Below, one piece after another: positions 17,062 to 26,459 of a DNA stretch of 64,000 nucleotides. How positions within the stretch are numbered: the stretch's first letter is position 1; the number at the start of each line of letters is the position of its first letter. A model generated the notes under the pieces. The model ran no database searches and was not told the DNA's origin. It saw nothing but the letters and a program-made list of their open reading frames with translations. Location of the stretch: NCBI RefSeq assembly GCF_002844395.1, contig NZ_CP025197.1:1736001-1800000 (forward strand). The letters run 5' to 3'. The stretch is from Acetivibrio saccincola (GTDB lineage Bacteria; Bacillota; Clostridia; Acetivibrionales; Acetivibrionaceae). The translations under genes were made by a program, and so were the position numbers.

Positions 17062-17871
17062 TTACGGTAAAGACAATTCCTTTAAGTCAAACTCAGGGCA
17101 GTCACAGTTTTTTGAGTCTGTGTCAATTCTTTTAATAATTTCAAACAGCATTTTTTTAACTTTTTCATTATTTTCGTCAAATACCTTTAAAACTTCCTCT
17201 TCAGTAACAGGCGCTATATCGTCACGTCCTTCAAGTCCTGCATCATAATCTGTGATAAGGGCTATATTTGCATAGCATATTCCCAGTTCTTTTGCAAGGT
17301 AAACTTCGGGGTATTGAGTCATATTTATTACATCCCAGCCCATTTTACTAAACCATCTGCTTTCGGCAACTGTTGAAAACCTAGGTCCCTGAATAACAAC
17401 TACAGTTCCCTTTTCATGAGTTGTAATTCCTAAATCTTTTCCTGCATTTATAGCAATTTGTCTAAGTTCAGAACAATAGGGATGGGCAGAACTGATATGC
17501 TTAGTTACAGGACCGTCAAAAAAGGTGTCTTTACGTCCTGTTGTCCTGTCGACAAACTGATCGCATATCACAAAATCCCCAGGCTTTATTTCAGGCTTTA
17601 AACTCCCTGAAGCCGTAGGTGCAAGTATTTTTTTTGCCCCCAACATTTTCATTGCATAAAGATTGGCCCTGTATGGAATCATATGCGGTGGGAATTGATG
17701 TGCCTTGCCGTGGCGGGGCAAAAAAGCAATTTTCTTTCCTGCATAATCAGCAATGGCTATTTTGTCGCTGGGTTTTCCATAAGGAGTATCAACTTCTATT
17801 TCCACTACATTTGATAAAAAAGAATAAAATCCTGAACCGCCGAATACACCTATATCAACTTTGTAGTCCAT
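17062..17871 (-). CDS. mtnP: S-methyl-5'-thioadenosine phosphorylase
   Basis: 269 residues of the purine nucleoside phosphorylase superfamily. Phosphate-site Gly/Ser (GVFGGSGFYSF) and RHG, the TASGSL segment, the base-binding NMTQYPE motif and TDYDAG, the Asp-Tyr-Asp signature typical of MTA phosphorylases, are all present. It splits 5'-methylthioadenosine into adenine and methylthioribose-1-phosphate for methionine salvage. Start follows AGGAGGAAC. Monocistronic, with a terminator at 16949-16976. Confidence 0.93.
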   Translation of the reverse strand: MDYKVDIGVFGGSGFYSFLSNVVEIEVDTPYGKPSDKIAIADYAGKKIAFLPRHGKAHQFPPHMIPYRANLYAMKMLGAKKILAPTASGSLKPEIKPGDFVICDQFVDRTTGRKDTFFDGPVTKHISSAHPYCSELRQIAINAGKDLGITTHEKGTVVVIQGPRFSTVAESRWFSKMGWDVINMTQYPEVYLAKELGICYANIALITDYDAGLEGRDDIAPVTEEEVLKVFDENNEKVKKMLFEIIKRIDTDSKNCDCPEFDLKELSLP

Positions 17872-18084
17872 ATTTGTTCCTCCTGTTTTAAAAATAATAC
17901 AGCTTTACTAAACATAGCTTTATTATATTTGTAAATAGTAAAAGTTTCAACATAATATTAAACCGTCATTTTTTTTCTTCCATAATAAACATCAAATAAA
18001 AAGTTATCCTTTGTATAAATTAATTAATACTTTTTTATTCTTTATAAGTTTTATAAAAATATGAGTTTAAATAAGGAGGAAAAA

Positions 18085-18774
18085 ATGATGGATAATAATA
18101 TAGATAACAGCGCACAAAGCAATATAACCAATAATATAAATGAATTGAAAATAGATACATTAAAGCAATTACTTCATAAGCAAAAAGAAGAAATTGAAAA
18201 TACAATAAATAATATGAAAAACCATAAGATTGCAGAACAAGATGTGGATTCTCCCGGTGAACTGTCTAATTATGATAACCATCCTGCAGAAATTGCAACG
18301 GAATTATTTCAGTTTGAGCTAAATAATGCCCTTAAAGTACATGAAGAGCATCTGTTACAGGAAATAAATGAAGCTTTGGACAAAATAGATAATGGTAAAT
18401 ATGGAAAATGTGAGATTTGTGATGAAGAAATTTCATATGAAAGGCTTGAAGCACTGCCTTATTCCAGGCTTTGCATTGATTGTGAAAAAGATAGGGAGGA
18501 AAAAATGGCAACTTTAAAGAATCAGAGACCTGTAGAGGAAAAGGTTATAGATATACCTATAGGAAGAAAGTATCTTAATTCAAGGGAAGATGATGAATTT
18601 GAAGGAATAGACCAGTTAAATGATCTTTTAAAACAGGGTTCAGCAGACACTCCCCAGGATATGGGCGGATATGAAGACTATGAAGAATTCTATACAAATA
18701 AATTGGACAGACAAGGAATAGTGGATCCTATGGGTAATATATCTAATGAACAGTATAAAAATCAACTTCCGTAA
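18085..18774 (+). CDS. TraR/DksA-type C4 zinc-finger protein (YteA-like)
   Basis: 229 residues from ATG 18085, just after AAGGAGG; ATG 18088 is also possible. The N-terminal half is a long coiled coil (about 20-110) with a conserved DSPGELSNYDNHPAE motif. A zinc finger follows, CEIC and, about 20 residues on, CIDCE. The tail is acidic. YteA-like members are sporulation-associated regulators in Bacillus and are thought to act through RNA polymerase like DksA. Divergent from mtnP; a terminator follows at 18828. Confidence 0.85.
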   Translation: MMDNNIDNSAQSNITNNINELKIDTLKQLLHKQKEEIENTINNMKNHKIAEQDVDSPGELSNYDNHPAEIATELFQFELNNALKVHEEHLLQEINEALDKIDNGKYGKCEICDEEISYERLEALPYSRLCIDCEKDREEKMATLKNQRPVEEKVIDIPIGRKYLNSREDDEFEGIDQLNDLLKQGSADTPQDMGGYEDYEEFYTNKLDRQGIVDPMGNISNEQYKNQLP

Positions 18775-18827
18775 AAAAAGGTGGTTTTAAGACATATAGG
18801 TTTTACACAAAAAATGTGAGTAAAAAC

Positions 18828-18855
18828 AACGCGGGTAAAAACCTGCGTTTTTTGT
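18828..18855 (+). terminator. Intrinsic terminator after the zinc-finger gene
   Basis: AACGCGGGT (18828-18836) pairs with ACCTGCGTT (18841-18849) with one G-U pair, loop AAAA, followed by a T run. Confidence 0.8.
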
Positions 18856-19417
18856 ATTAAAAGACTGTAAACAAGGGAAAACAATAGGTAATTCGATAAT
18901 ATTTTTATTTTAAGTACATAAAAATAAAAACTAAGTACCCAAAAATTTGAGAGTATGCGCATATATTTAAAGGTAGTCGAAAAATTTATATTCATATATC
19001 CAAAAAATTAGAATATGTGGTATTATAAATATAGATATATAAGATGTACTGTTAAAAAAGAATATTAAAATAAAAATAACAAGAAAGATGCACCTATACG
19101 CTTTATATAATTGTATTTTATTATTTAAGTAAAATCATTTGTATAACCAAACTAAATAAATAAGGCAATTAACCAAACGCAATAATTAACGTATTAAACT
19201 TTATGTAAGTTTCATTAAAAACCTTATCTAAACATTGGACAAACTTCTTCTAAACTTTATCTAACATTCATCTAACATTCCATATATCTGTTATAAAAAT
19301 CTTTATTACACCACTAAATGTGCCAAATACTACTATAAAAAGCAGATTATTTAGTTTTTGGTGTACAATAATTTTACTTATTTAAAATAAAAATTATCAA
19401 AAAGGAGTGGTAAAGTA
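18856..19417 (+). promoter_or_regulatory. Long AT-rich leader/promoter region of the GH9 gene
   Basis: About 560 bases without a credible gene. It contains a T-rich/A-rich inverted repeat near 18901-18932, and two perfect tandem copies of the 11-mer ATCTAACATTC (19259-19280) with a related copy ATCTAAACATT at 19226-19236. These may be regulator sites. The ribosome site AAAGGAGTGG precedes the GH9 start. Confidence 0.4.
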
Positions 19418-22400
19418 ATGGCCAAAAAAAGCTTGACACTATTTTTGGTACTTGCTATGGTTTTGACTCTTTTGACACCGCAAGTACTGGCGACAGGAGC
19501 CGGAGAAGGGGATGACTCAGAAGCTTTAGTACTGCCTGAGTTCATGTACGGTGACTTAGATGGGGATGAAAAAGTTACAAGCATTGACTACTCAATAATT
19601 ATGAAACACATTTTATATGAAGAAAGATTATTGCCTGGTTCCTGGCAATTTAAAGTTGCAGATGTAAGCGGAGACAATTTAGTTGATACTATTGACGCAG
19701 CATTGGTAAGCAGGTATATACTTGAAGTGATAAGTAAGTTTCCTGCTGAAGATAAAGAAGAAGATCCGGATGAGCCAAAAGTTATAACGGAAAAAACCGA
19801 TACCGTTGCCGGATGGACTTTGTATACTCTGTCCCATACAAGTGCTGAAATGAAAGCTTCAAAACTAACTGGAGCAGAAGTAAGAATTTATGATACAGGA
19901 ACTTCAGAGGATGACATACAGCTTATATACGAGGATCTTTTTGAACTGGATAAAGGAGAGTACAATTTATCCGTTTCCCTTGGAGGCTCACCTGATTTTT
20001 CTGAAAAACTCCGCAGTGTACGCGTTGTTTTAGAAAAAGATGATATAAACGGGGAAGTTATTTTAGATCAGGTGGTACCTGTTACATTAGCTGAAACTCC
20101 GGAGTCCGTTGAGATTCCTTTTGCAGTTGCTGAAGACGTACCTGCAAAATTTTCCATACGTTTAGGATATTTTGACCAAGATGAATTTATAGGGTATCAT
20201 GCTGTAAAAGTAAGTAATCTTGCTATTGAAAGAACAGGAGACTATCAAGACCCAAGTGATCCGGGTGAAGTAGTTATTGATCCAGACCGCTTTAAAAACA
20301 GGGTTCCTAACGGTGATTTCTCAAAAGGAATAAACGGCTGGTGGAGCAATGAATGTACCCTTACAGTTGAAGATGGCGTCGGTGTAGTTGAACTTGAAGG
20401 CGGTTCAGTGGATCCGTGGGATGTTATGATTGGCTATTATCAGGTATTCCAGCTGGAAGGCGGAGTAAATTACCAGGTTTCATTTGATATAGCAAGTGAG
20501 ATTGAGCAAAATATAAGGTTCCAGATAGTAAATGCTGACGAAAAAGATGCAGAAGTATTTGGAAAAACTATTACAGTTCCTGCAGGAAGTGAACTTGTTA
20601 CATTTACATTTGATGACTTTGAACCAATTGATGATTTTGGTGCAAAATTTGCATTCCAACTGGGTTCATTTGGCGAAGAAGGAGAAGTATACAACATCTA
20701 TGTAGATAATGTTGAAATAAAAGAAATACCGAACATTGTTTATGCAGATGTTGCCAATGGAAGCTTTACAGGAAGGACAAATGCATGGTGGGCTTCTGAT
20801 ACATGTGTTTTAACAGCAGATAACGGTTATGCTTCAATAGAAATTGAAGGCGGTCATGAAAACCCATGGGATGTAATGATGGGTAACTGGCGTGCTTTCA
20901 TTGTAGAACCTGGAAGAACATATACAATTTCCTTTGATATAGCATCTGATATAGATAAAACAGCAATATTCCAGATTGTTGACCCTTCAAAACCTGATGA
21001 GGAAAATGAAATATATAGAAAAGTATTTGAAATAGCTGCAGGCGAAGAATTTAAGAATGTAGTATTTGACGATTTTGAGGTGCCTGAAGAAATTGACGTA
21101 CTTTTACAATTCCAGCTTGGTGGTTTTGGTGAAGAAGGAGAAACATATTTTGTATACCTTGACAATGTAGAAGTTTACTATATTGACTATGGTACCGGAA
21201 CAAAGAAAGAAGACCCTGAAGGAAATATGATAAGAAATGCGGACTTTTCATCAGGAACCAGAAATTGGGGACTATTTACAATGGCTGATGCAGAGGCAAC
21301 ATTCAAAGTTGAGGATGAAGAAGCAGTAATACATATTACTAATACAGGTACTGAAGATTATTCAATTCAGTTCTACCAAGACGGTGTAAAACTTTATGAA
21401 GGAAATAAGTACAAGCTTTCCTTCAGGTATAAAGGAAATGTGGACCGGAGTGTACAAGTACGTATTCAGGAAAACGGAGGATTCTATATAGGCTACCTTG
21501 AAGACAGAATAAGAATGTCTGAAGAATGGCAGACTTATGAAAAAGAGTTTACCATGATGTATGAAGACGATACACTTGCACGCTTCTGCTTCAATTTAGG
21601 AGTGTACGGAGAGCCGACTGAAGTTGACGAGTATTTCTACTTTGATGATTTCAACCTTGTTATGACAGAAGGTACCCTTCCGGAAGAGGAAAAGGAAAAT
21701 CCTATACGCTTAAATCAAATTGGGTACCGTCCGGAAGATAACAAAGTTGCATTTGTAATTTCAGATGAGCGTACATTCAGGCTCTATACAGAAGATGACC
21801 AGCTTGTGTTTACCGGAAACCTTTCATTATACAGCAAAGATAAAGACGGTAATCCGGTTGTAGACCCTAATAGCGGTGATATTACACGTGCAGCTGACTT
21901 TACTTCTTTTGACTACAACGGAAACTACTACGTGAAAGTAAGAAATGATGTATCACCGGTATTTGGTATAGCTGAGGATGTATATGATGAAGTAACTAAA
22001 GCAGTGTTAAAGATGTTCTACTATCAAAGAAGCGGTGAATTGGAAGCAGAATATGTAGGTGAACTGTTTGCACGTGAAGCAGGTCATACTCAAAAAGCTT
22101 CCTACTATGATCCGGATGACCCTGTATATGGAGATGTGGAAATAGATGTACACGGCGGATGGTACGATGCGGGTGATTTTGGAAGATATATCACTCCTGC
22201 ATCAAAAGCGGTTGCAGACTTGTTATTGACTGCAGAACATTTCCCAACTACACAGGAAATTGATTTTGGAGGACCGGAAAAACTACTGGGTGAAATAAGA
22301 TACGAACTGGAATGGATGCTAAAAATGCAAAATCCTGAAACAGGCGGTGTATACCACAAAGTTACTGCAAAAGACCATGCACCTATGACTATTTTACCTC

Positions 22401-23329
22401 ATGAGGATAAATCACCATTGTATTTGTCACCTGTATCAGCACAGGCAACAGGGGACTTTGCAGCAGTTATGGCATATGCATACAGAATGTACAAAGATAT
22501 TGATGAAGAATTTGCAAATCAGTGTCTGGATGCAGCAATATTTGCATGGGAATGGCTGGAAGAAAATCCAACTGTAAACAGGTACACTGATCCGTCATTC
22601 TTCACAACCGGAACATACAATGATGTCAGTGCGACGGACGAACGCTACTGGGCAGCAGCAGAACTATATAAAACCACCGGAGACGAGAAATATCTGAAAT
22701 ATATGGAAGACAACTATCTTCCAAAACCAGGTTTTGGATGGGTAGAAATGGGCTCTTATGCACATGTGGCAATACTCACTAATCCTTTAATTGAAGAAGA
22801 CACCGAATTGTATCAAAAAACTAAGAATGCATTTATAAACAATGCACAAAGTATATTAAAAATATGGGAAAAAGACGGATACAAAGTTGCATTAGACTAT
22901 TATGTATGGGGCAGCAATAAAGATTTAGCTGACCGGGCTATGATGCTGATATTTGCAGATATGATAGAGCCGGATCCAAGATATAAAGAAGCTGTTTTAG
23001 ACCAGATACATTATTTCCTTGGAAGAAATGCAAACGATATAAGCTATGTAACAGCATTCGGGGAAAAGAGCGCACAAAATCCTCACCACAGACCTTCAGC
23101 TGTACTTGAAACCACTGTACCGGGTATGCTTGTAGGTGGTCCTAATGCAGAAATAATGAATGAAATATGGGATCCTGTTTCCCAGATGGTAGATGAAAAT
23201 ACACCACCGGCAAGGCGTTATGCAGACGTAACTGGAAGTTATGCTACCAACGAAATCTGTATTTACTGGAACTCACCACTGGCGTATGTACTAGGATATG
23301 TATATTCCTTAAATACAGTAGCTGAATAA
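19418..23329 (+). CDS. Multimodular cellulosomal GH9 glucanase with N-terminal dockerin and four CBM4/9-like modules
   Basis: 1303 residues. Order: signal peptide (1-26); type I dockerin (about 44-108, repeats DLDGDEKVTSID and DVSGDNLVDTID); four beta-sandwich modules of CBM4/9 type (about 118-275, 295-440, 442-592, 600-755), the second and third being close duplicates; CelD-type Ig-like domain (about 762-850); GH9 catalytic domain (about 855-1300). Catalytic Asp917 and Asp920 lie in WYDAGDFG, His1223-His1224-Arg1225 in PHHR, and the acid Glu1279 in TNEICIYW. The layout resembles CelK/CbhA-type cellobiohydrolases, but there the dockerin is at the C-terminus. Exo or endo action cannot be told from sequence alone. 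Confidence 0.93.
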   Translation: MAKKSLTLFLVLAMVLTLLTPQVLATGAGEGDDSEALVLPEFMYGDLDGDEKVTSIDYSIIMKHILYEERLLPGSWQFKVADVSGDNLVDTIDAALVSRYILEVISKFPAEDKEEDPDEPKVITEKTDTVAGWTLYTLSHTSAEMKASKLTGAEVRIYDTGTSEDDIQLIYEDLFELDKGEYNLSVSLGGSPDFSEKLRSVRVVLEKDDINGEVILDQVVPVTLAETPESVEIPFAVAEDVPAKFSIRLGYFDQDEFIGYHAVKVSNLAIERTGDYQDPSDPGEVVIDPDRFKNRVPNGDFSKGINGWWSNECTLTVEDGVGVVELEGGSVDPWDVMIGYYQVFQLEGGVNYQVSFDIASEIEQNIRFQIVNADEKDAEVFGKTITVPAGSELVTFTFDDFEPIDDFGAKFAFQLGSFGEEGEVYNIYVDNVEIKEIPNIVYADVANGSFTGRTNAWWASDTCVLTADNGYASIEIEGGHENPWDVMMGNWRAFIVEPGRTYTISFDIASDIDKTAIFQIVDPSKPDEENEIYRKVFEIAAGEEFKNVVFDDFEVPEEIDVLLQFQLGGFGEEGETYFVYLDNVEVYYIDYGTGTKKEDPEGNMIRNADFSSGTRNWGLFTMADAEATFKVEDEEAVIHITNTGTEDYSIQFYQDGVKLYEGNKYKLSFRYKGNVDRSVQVRIQENGGFYIGYLEDRIRMSEEWQTYEKEFTMMYEDDTLARFCFNLGVYGEPTEVDEYFYFDDFNLVMTEGTLPEEEKENPIRLNQIGYRPEDNKVAFVISDERTFRLYTEDDQLVFTGNLSLYSKDKDGNPVVDPNSGDITRAADFTSFDYNGNYYVKVRNDVSPVFGIAEDVYDEVTKAVLKMFYYQRSGELEAEYVGELFAREAGHTQKASYYDPDDPVYGDVEIDVHGGWYDAGDFGRYITPASKAVADLLLTAEHFPTTQEIDFGGPEKLLGEIRYELEWMLKMQNPETGGVYHKVTAKDHAPMTILPHEDKSPLYLSPVSAQATGDFAAVMAYAYRMYKDIDEEFANQCLDAAIFAWEWLEENPTVNRYTDPSFFTTGTYNDVSATDERYWAAAELYKTTGDEKYLKYMEDNYLPKPGFGWVEMGSYAHVAILTNPLIEEDTELYQKTKNAFINNAQSILKIWEKDGYKVALDYYVWGSNKDLADRAMMLIFADMIEPDPRYKEAVLDQIHYFLGRNANDISYVTAFGEKSAQNPHHRPSAVLETTVPGMLVGGPNAEIMNEIWDPVSQMVDENTPPARRYADVTGSYATNEICIYWNSPLAYVLGYVYSLNTVAE

Positions 23330-23368
23330 AGCAAAAAAGTAAATATAAATGCAGATTTTATAAAAACA

Positions 23369-23408
23369 AAAATCAGGATGTATATATATACATCCTGATT
23401 TTATTTTA
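23369..23408 (+). terminator. Intrinsic terminator after GH9 gene
   Basis: A perfect palindrome spans 23369-23402 (stem arms AAAATCAGGATG and its complement around a TA-rich loop), followed by TTATTTTATT. Confidence 0.85.
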
Positions 23409-24044
23409 TTATATTATTTGTAAATATGTAATAGTATTCAATAAAGATGTGTTTTTTTACATATTTTATTCTAAAAAACCTTACAAAATTAATTTTTTGG
23501 TGTAATAAAATACGTTTGTATTGACTTTTTAAAAGCCTTCTGCTAGTATAAATCATTGTTGAAAGATGGGCAGAATTATCATATAATTATATTAAGGAGA
23601 ATGCTTATTAATACACAGTTAACTTGAAACTTAATGCTCCTTTAAAACTATTAAAAAAGTTTGTGTTAATTATACAGGCTAATAATTTTAAATTATATAT
23701 ATAAAATTATGAAAATAAAAATATGTAGGGTATATGCTAATTATTAGCTATTGTCAGTAAATACGTCAGTTTTAAAACATACCAGCCTTTTACCTAATAT
23801 TCCTGATATGAAAATTCTGCTATCTTCCCTGTGATTTTGTGCTTTTAAGCATTGCCATTTATGTGATTATTTGGAATAGTTTATTAATATTTATTTTTAT
23901 ATAACAATTAAATACAATAGCATGCTAAATACTTTATATGTCAAATATGAAGGAAGGGAGGTAAAATAATTATTACTGACATTTTGACATATATACGGCA
24001 TGCCGGTTATCTACGAATTTTTTGGGAGGAGATGAGATTTTAAC
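23403..24044 (+). promoter_or_regulatory. Long leader region of the four-cohesin scaffoldin gene
   Basis: About 640 bases without a gene. A sigma-A-like promoter can be read as TTGACT (23521-23526), 17-base spacer, TAGTAT (23544-23549), which would leave a 5' untranslated region near 490 bases. No riboswitch class was recognised. A GGGAGGAG site lies about 15 bases before the ATG, a little far. Confidence 0.4.
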
Positions 24045-26252
24045 ATGAAAAAAAATATTTGTAGGGTTTTAGTTGTCGCGCTTTTGCTGACATCGGTGTT
24101 TGCTATTTCTAATTTAGACTCTGTTTTAGACGCTTTTAGCTCAATATCCGGTTCCAAAAACGGTTCTGTAAATGCCAAGACAATAGAAAATTATCTTTCT
24201 TTGGAGTTTGACAAAGAAAAGGCACAGGTTGGTGAAATAATATTAGCAAAGGTCAATGCATATAGTATTGACAATTTAGCAGGATTTCAGATTAATATAA
24301 AATATGATCCTGAAATCTTAGAAGCAGTAGACCCTGATACAGGTACTCCAATGAAAAGAAAAACTTTCCCTAAAGATGGGGATATTTTAGTTAATGACAA
24401 CTACAAAGTTTTGACAATGGCCTCAAATAATATTGAAGAGGGAATTTTAAATTTTGGAAAGACATATACATTTTTTGATGAGTACAGGAAATCAGGTAAT
24501 GGTGAAAATACCGGTACTTTAGCTGTAATCGGGTTTAAAGTATTAAAAGAAGAACCCGTTTCTGTCGGATTTGAAGATACAGTTACAATGCCAGGTGGCA
24601 TATCAGGAACTTTACTCTATGATTGGAAAGGTAACAGGATTACCAATTATACCACATCACAGCCTTTCACAATTAATGAAAAAGATTCAGAGGATGGAAA
24701 TGATACATACGGCAGCCTTTCCCTGGAGTTAGATAAAACTTATGCTGAGGTTGGGGATGTTATAGAAGCTGTCATAAAAGTTGACAATATCAATTATTTA
24801 TCAGCTTTTCAGCTCAATATAAAATACGATCCTGAATTTTTGCAGCCTGTTAACCCTGATACATTAGAGCCATTTAAGGCAGGCACAGTGCCGGAAGGCG
24901 GTACACTTGTGGTAAACGAAGAATACATGCCTTTTAAAATTGCAGCAAATGATGCTGAAAAAGGAATATTAAATTTTGGAAAATCCTACTCACTGCTTAA
25001 TGATTACCGATTAAGCGGACAAGGAGAAGGTAGTACAGGTACTTTAGGTACAATCGGATTTAAAGTATTAAAAGAAGGAAATACAAGTATTAGTTTTGAA
25101 GATACAATTACAATGCCAAACAGCATTTCAGGTACAATGCTATATGACTGGTATGGGAACAAAATTACAAATTATTCGGTAATACAGCCGGAAATTATCA
25201 TCATATCCCAGTCAGATGATGGCCCGGTGGAAACTCCAAGTCCGGAGGAACCTGGATATATAGAAATTAAATTAGACAAAACATCAGCTAAGGCAGGGGA
25301 AATTATAAAAGCTTATATTAATGTAAACGGTATACCTAACCTTGCAGCTTATCAGCTAAATATAGAATATGATGCTAATGTACTGGAGCCGGTTGATGTT
25401 AATACAGGGCAACCTTTCCGTGAAAATACGTCACCAAGTAACGGGGATGTATTAATGAATCAGGAATTTGGCATTATATCCATGGCTAGTAACAATTTAT
25501 CAAAGGGAATACTTAATTTTGGTAAAGCATATAGCTATATGGAAGAGTATAGACTGAGTGGAAAACCTGAGGAATCAGGAACTATCGGGGTAATAGGCTT
25601 TAAAGTGCTAAGAGAGGAAAGCACAAATATCAGGTTTGAAAACACAAGTACAATGCCAAACGGCATTTCAGGCACGTACCTCAGCAACTGGTATGGTGAA
25701 AGACTTACAAATTACAGAATAATCCAACCGGAAACAATAAATGCTTCTTCAAGTGTTTCAGAAAATAATGTATCTATAGTGGTGGATAAAAGCAGTGCTA
25801 AAGCAGGGGAAATAATAACAGCAACATTCTTACTCAAAGGTGTTGAAAATTTTGCAGGTTACCAGCTAAATGTACAATATGACCCTGAAGTTTTAGTTCC
25901 TGTACAGCCATCAGGTGAGGTTTACGGTAAGCGCACAATGCCAGGAGGCAGCACCGTTATTAATAACGAAGAATTCTTACCAATATCAGTTGTTTCCAAT
26001 GATTTAGAAGCAGGAAGATTGGCTTTTGGAAAATTATATGTGGATATGACTTCTTTAAGAAGCAGTGGTTATAGTGAAGACGGCGGTGTTTTAGCAGAAA
26101 TTTCATTTAAAGTGTTAAAAGAAGAAAGAACGGAAATTACATTTGAAAGAAGACCTTCAGCATCAGGTACTACTTTAGGAGTAATGATCTTTAACTGGGA
26201 CGGTTATGAAATACCTGATTGCAAAGTGCAGGAATCGGTTGTAATCAACTAA
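24045..26252 (+). CDS. Secreted scaffoldin with four type II-like cohesins
   Basis: 735 residues: signal segment (about 6-30), then four cohesin modules (about 48-215, 223-385, 400-570, 577-735), each with the pattern GFQ/YQLNIKYDPE, a G(I/R)L(N/A)FGK segment and GTLxxIGFKVLKE. The sequence pattern (AGYQLNIKYDP, TMPxGISGT, DWYG) matches type II cohesins such as those of OlpB/SdbA rather than type I. There is no dockerin, CBM, SLH, sortase or membrane anchor, so it would be a free, cell-detached scaffoldin holding type II dockerins of primary scaffoldins. The fourth module is the most divergent. A single-cohesin lipoprotein gene follows. Confidence 0.9.
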   Translation: MKKNICRVLVVALLLTSVFAISNLDSVLDAFSSISGSKNGSVNAKTIENYLSLEFDKEKAQVGEIILAKVNAYSIDNLAGFQINIKYDPEILEAVDPDTGTPMKRKTFPKDGDILVNDNYKVLTMASNNIEEGILNFGKTYTFFDEYRKSGNGENTGTLAVIGFKVLKEEPVSVGFEDTVTMPGGISGTLLYDWKGNRITNYTTSQPFTINEKDSEDGNDTYGSLSLELDKTYAEVGDVIEAVIKVDNINYLSAFQLNIKYDPEFLQPVNPDTLEPFKAGTVPEGGTLVVNEEYMPFKIAANDAEKGILNFGKSYSLLNDYRLSGQGEGSTGTLGTIGFKVLKEGNTSISFEDTITMPNSISGTMLYDWYGNKITNYSVIQPEIIIISQSDDGPVETPSPEEPGYIEIKLDKTSAKAGEIIKAYINVNGIPNLAAYQLNIEYDANVLEPVDVNTGQPFRENTSPSNGDVLMNQEFGIISMASNNLSKGILNFGKAYSYMEEYRLSGKPEESGTIGVIGFKVLREESTNIRFENTSTMPNGISGTYLSNWYGERLTNYRIIQPETINASSSVSENNVSIVVDKSSAKAGEIITATFLLKGVENFAGYQLNVQYDPEVLVPVQPSGEVYGKRTMPGGSTVINNEEFLPISVVSNDLEAGRLAFGKLYVDMTSLRSSGYSEDGGVLAEISFKVLKEERTEITFERRPSASGTTLGVMIFNWDGYEIPDCKVQESVVIN

Positions 26253-26270
26253 ATCGGTTGTAATCAACTA
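26233..26270. repeat. Perfect 19-base tandem duplication across a stop codon
   Basis: AATCGGTTGTAATCAACTA occurs at 26233-26251 and again at 26252-26270. The TAA stop of the scaffoldin spans the junction, so the duplication leaves the protein end unchanged. Confidence 0.9.
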
Positions 26271-26312
26271 ATTAATATTTTAAATATATATTATAAATTT
26301 ATAATTTAATAT

Positions 26313-26358
26313 AAAAGCCGCATATAATGATTTATACATTATTTTGTGGCTTTTTTCT
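26313..26358 (+). terminator. Intrinsic terminator after scaffoldin gene
   Basis: AAAAGCCGCA (from 26313) pairs with TGTGGCTTTT (to 26354) around an internal TAATG/CATTA stem, followed by T-rich sequence. Confidence 0.8.
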
Positions 26359-26459
26359 TTTGTTAAAATGTGATAAAAACAATTGAATTTTAGTTAATAT
26401 TGTGTTATAAAAGAATTCAAGGAATAGTGTAAATAACTTTATTTTAGGAGATGATATTA

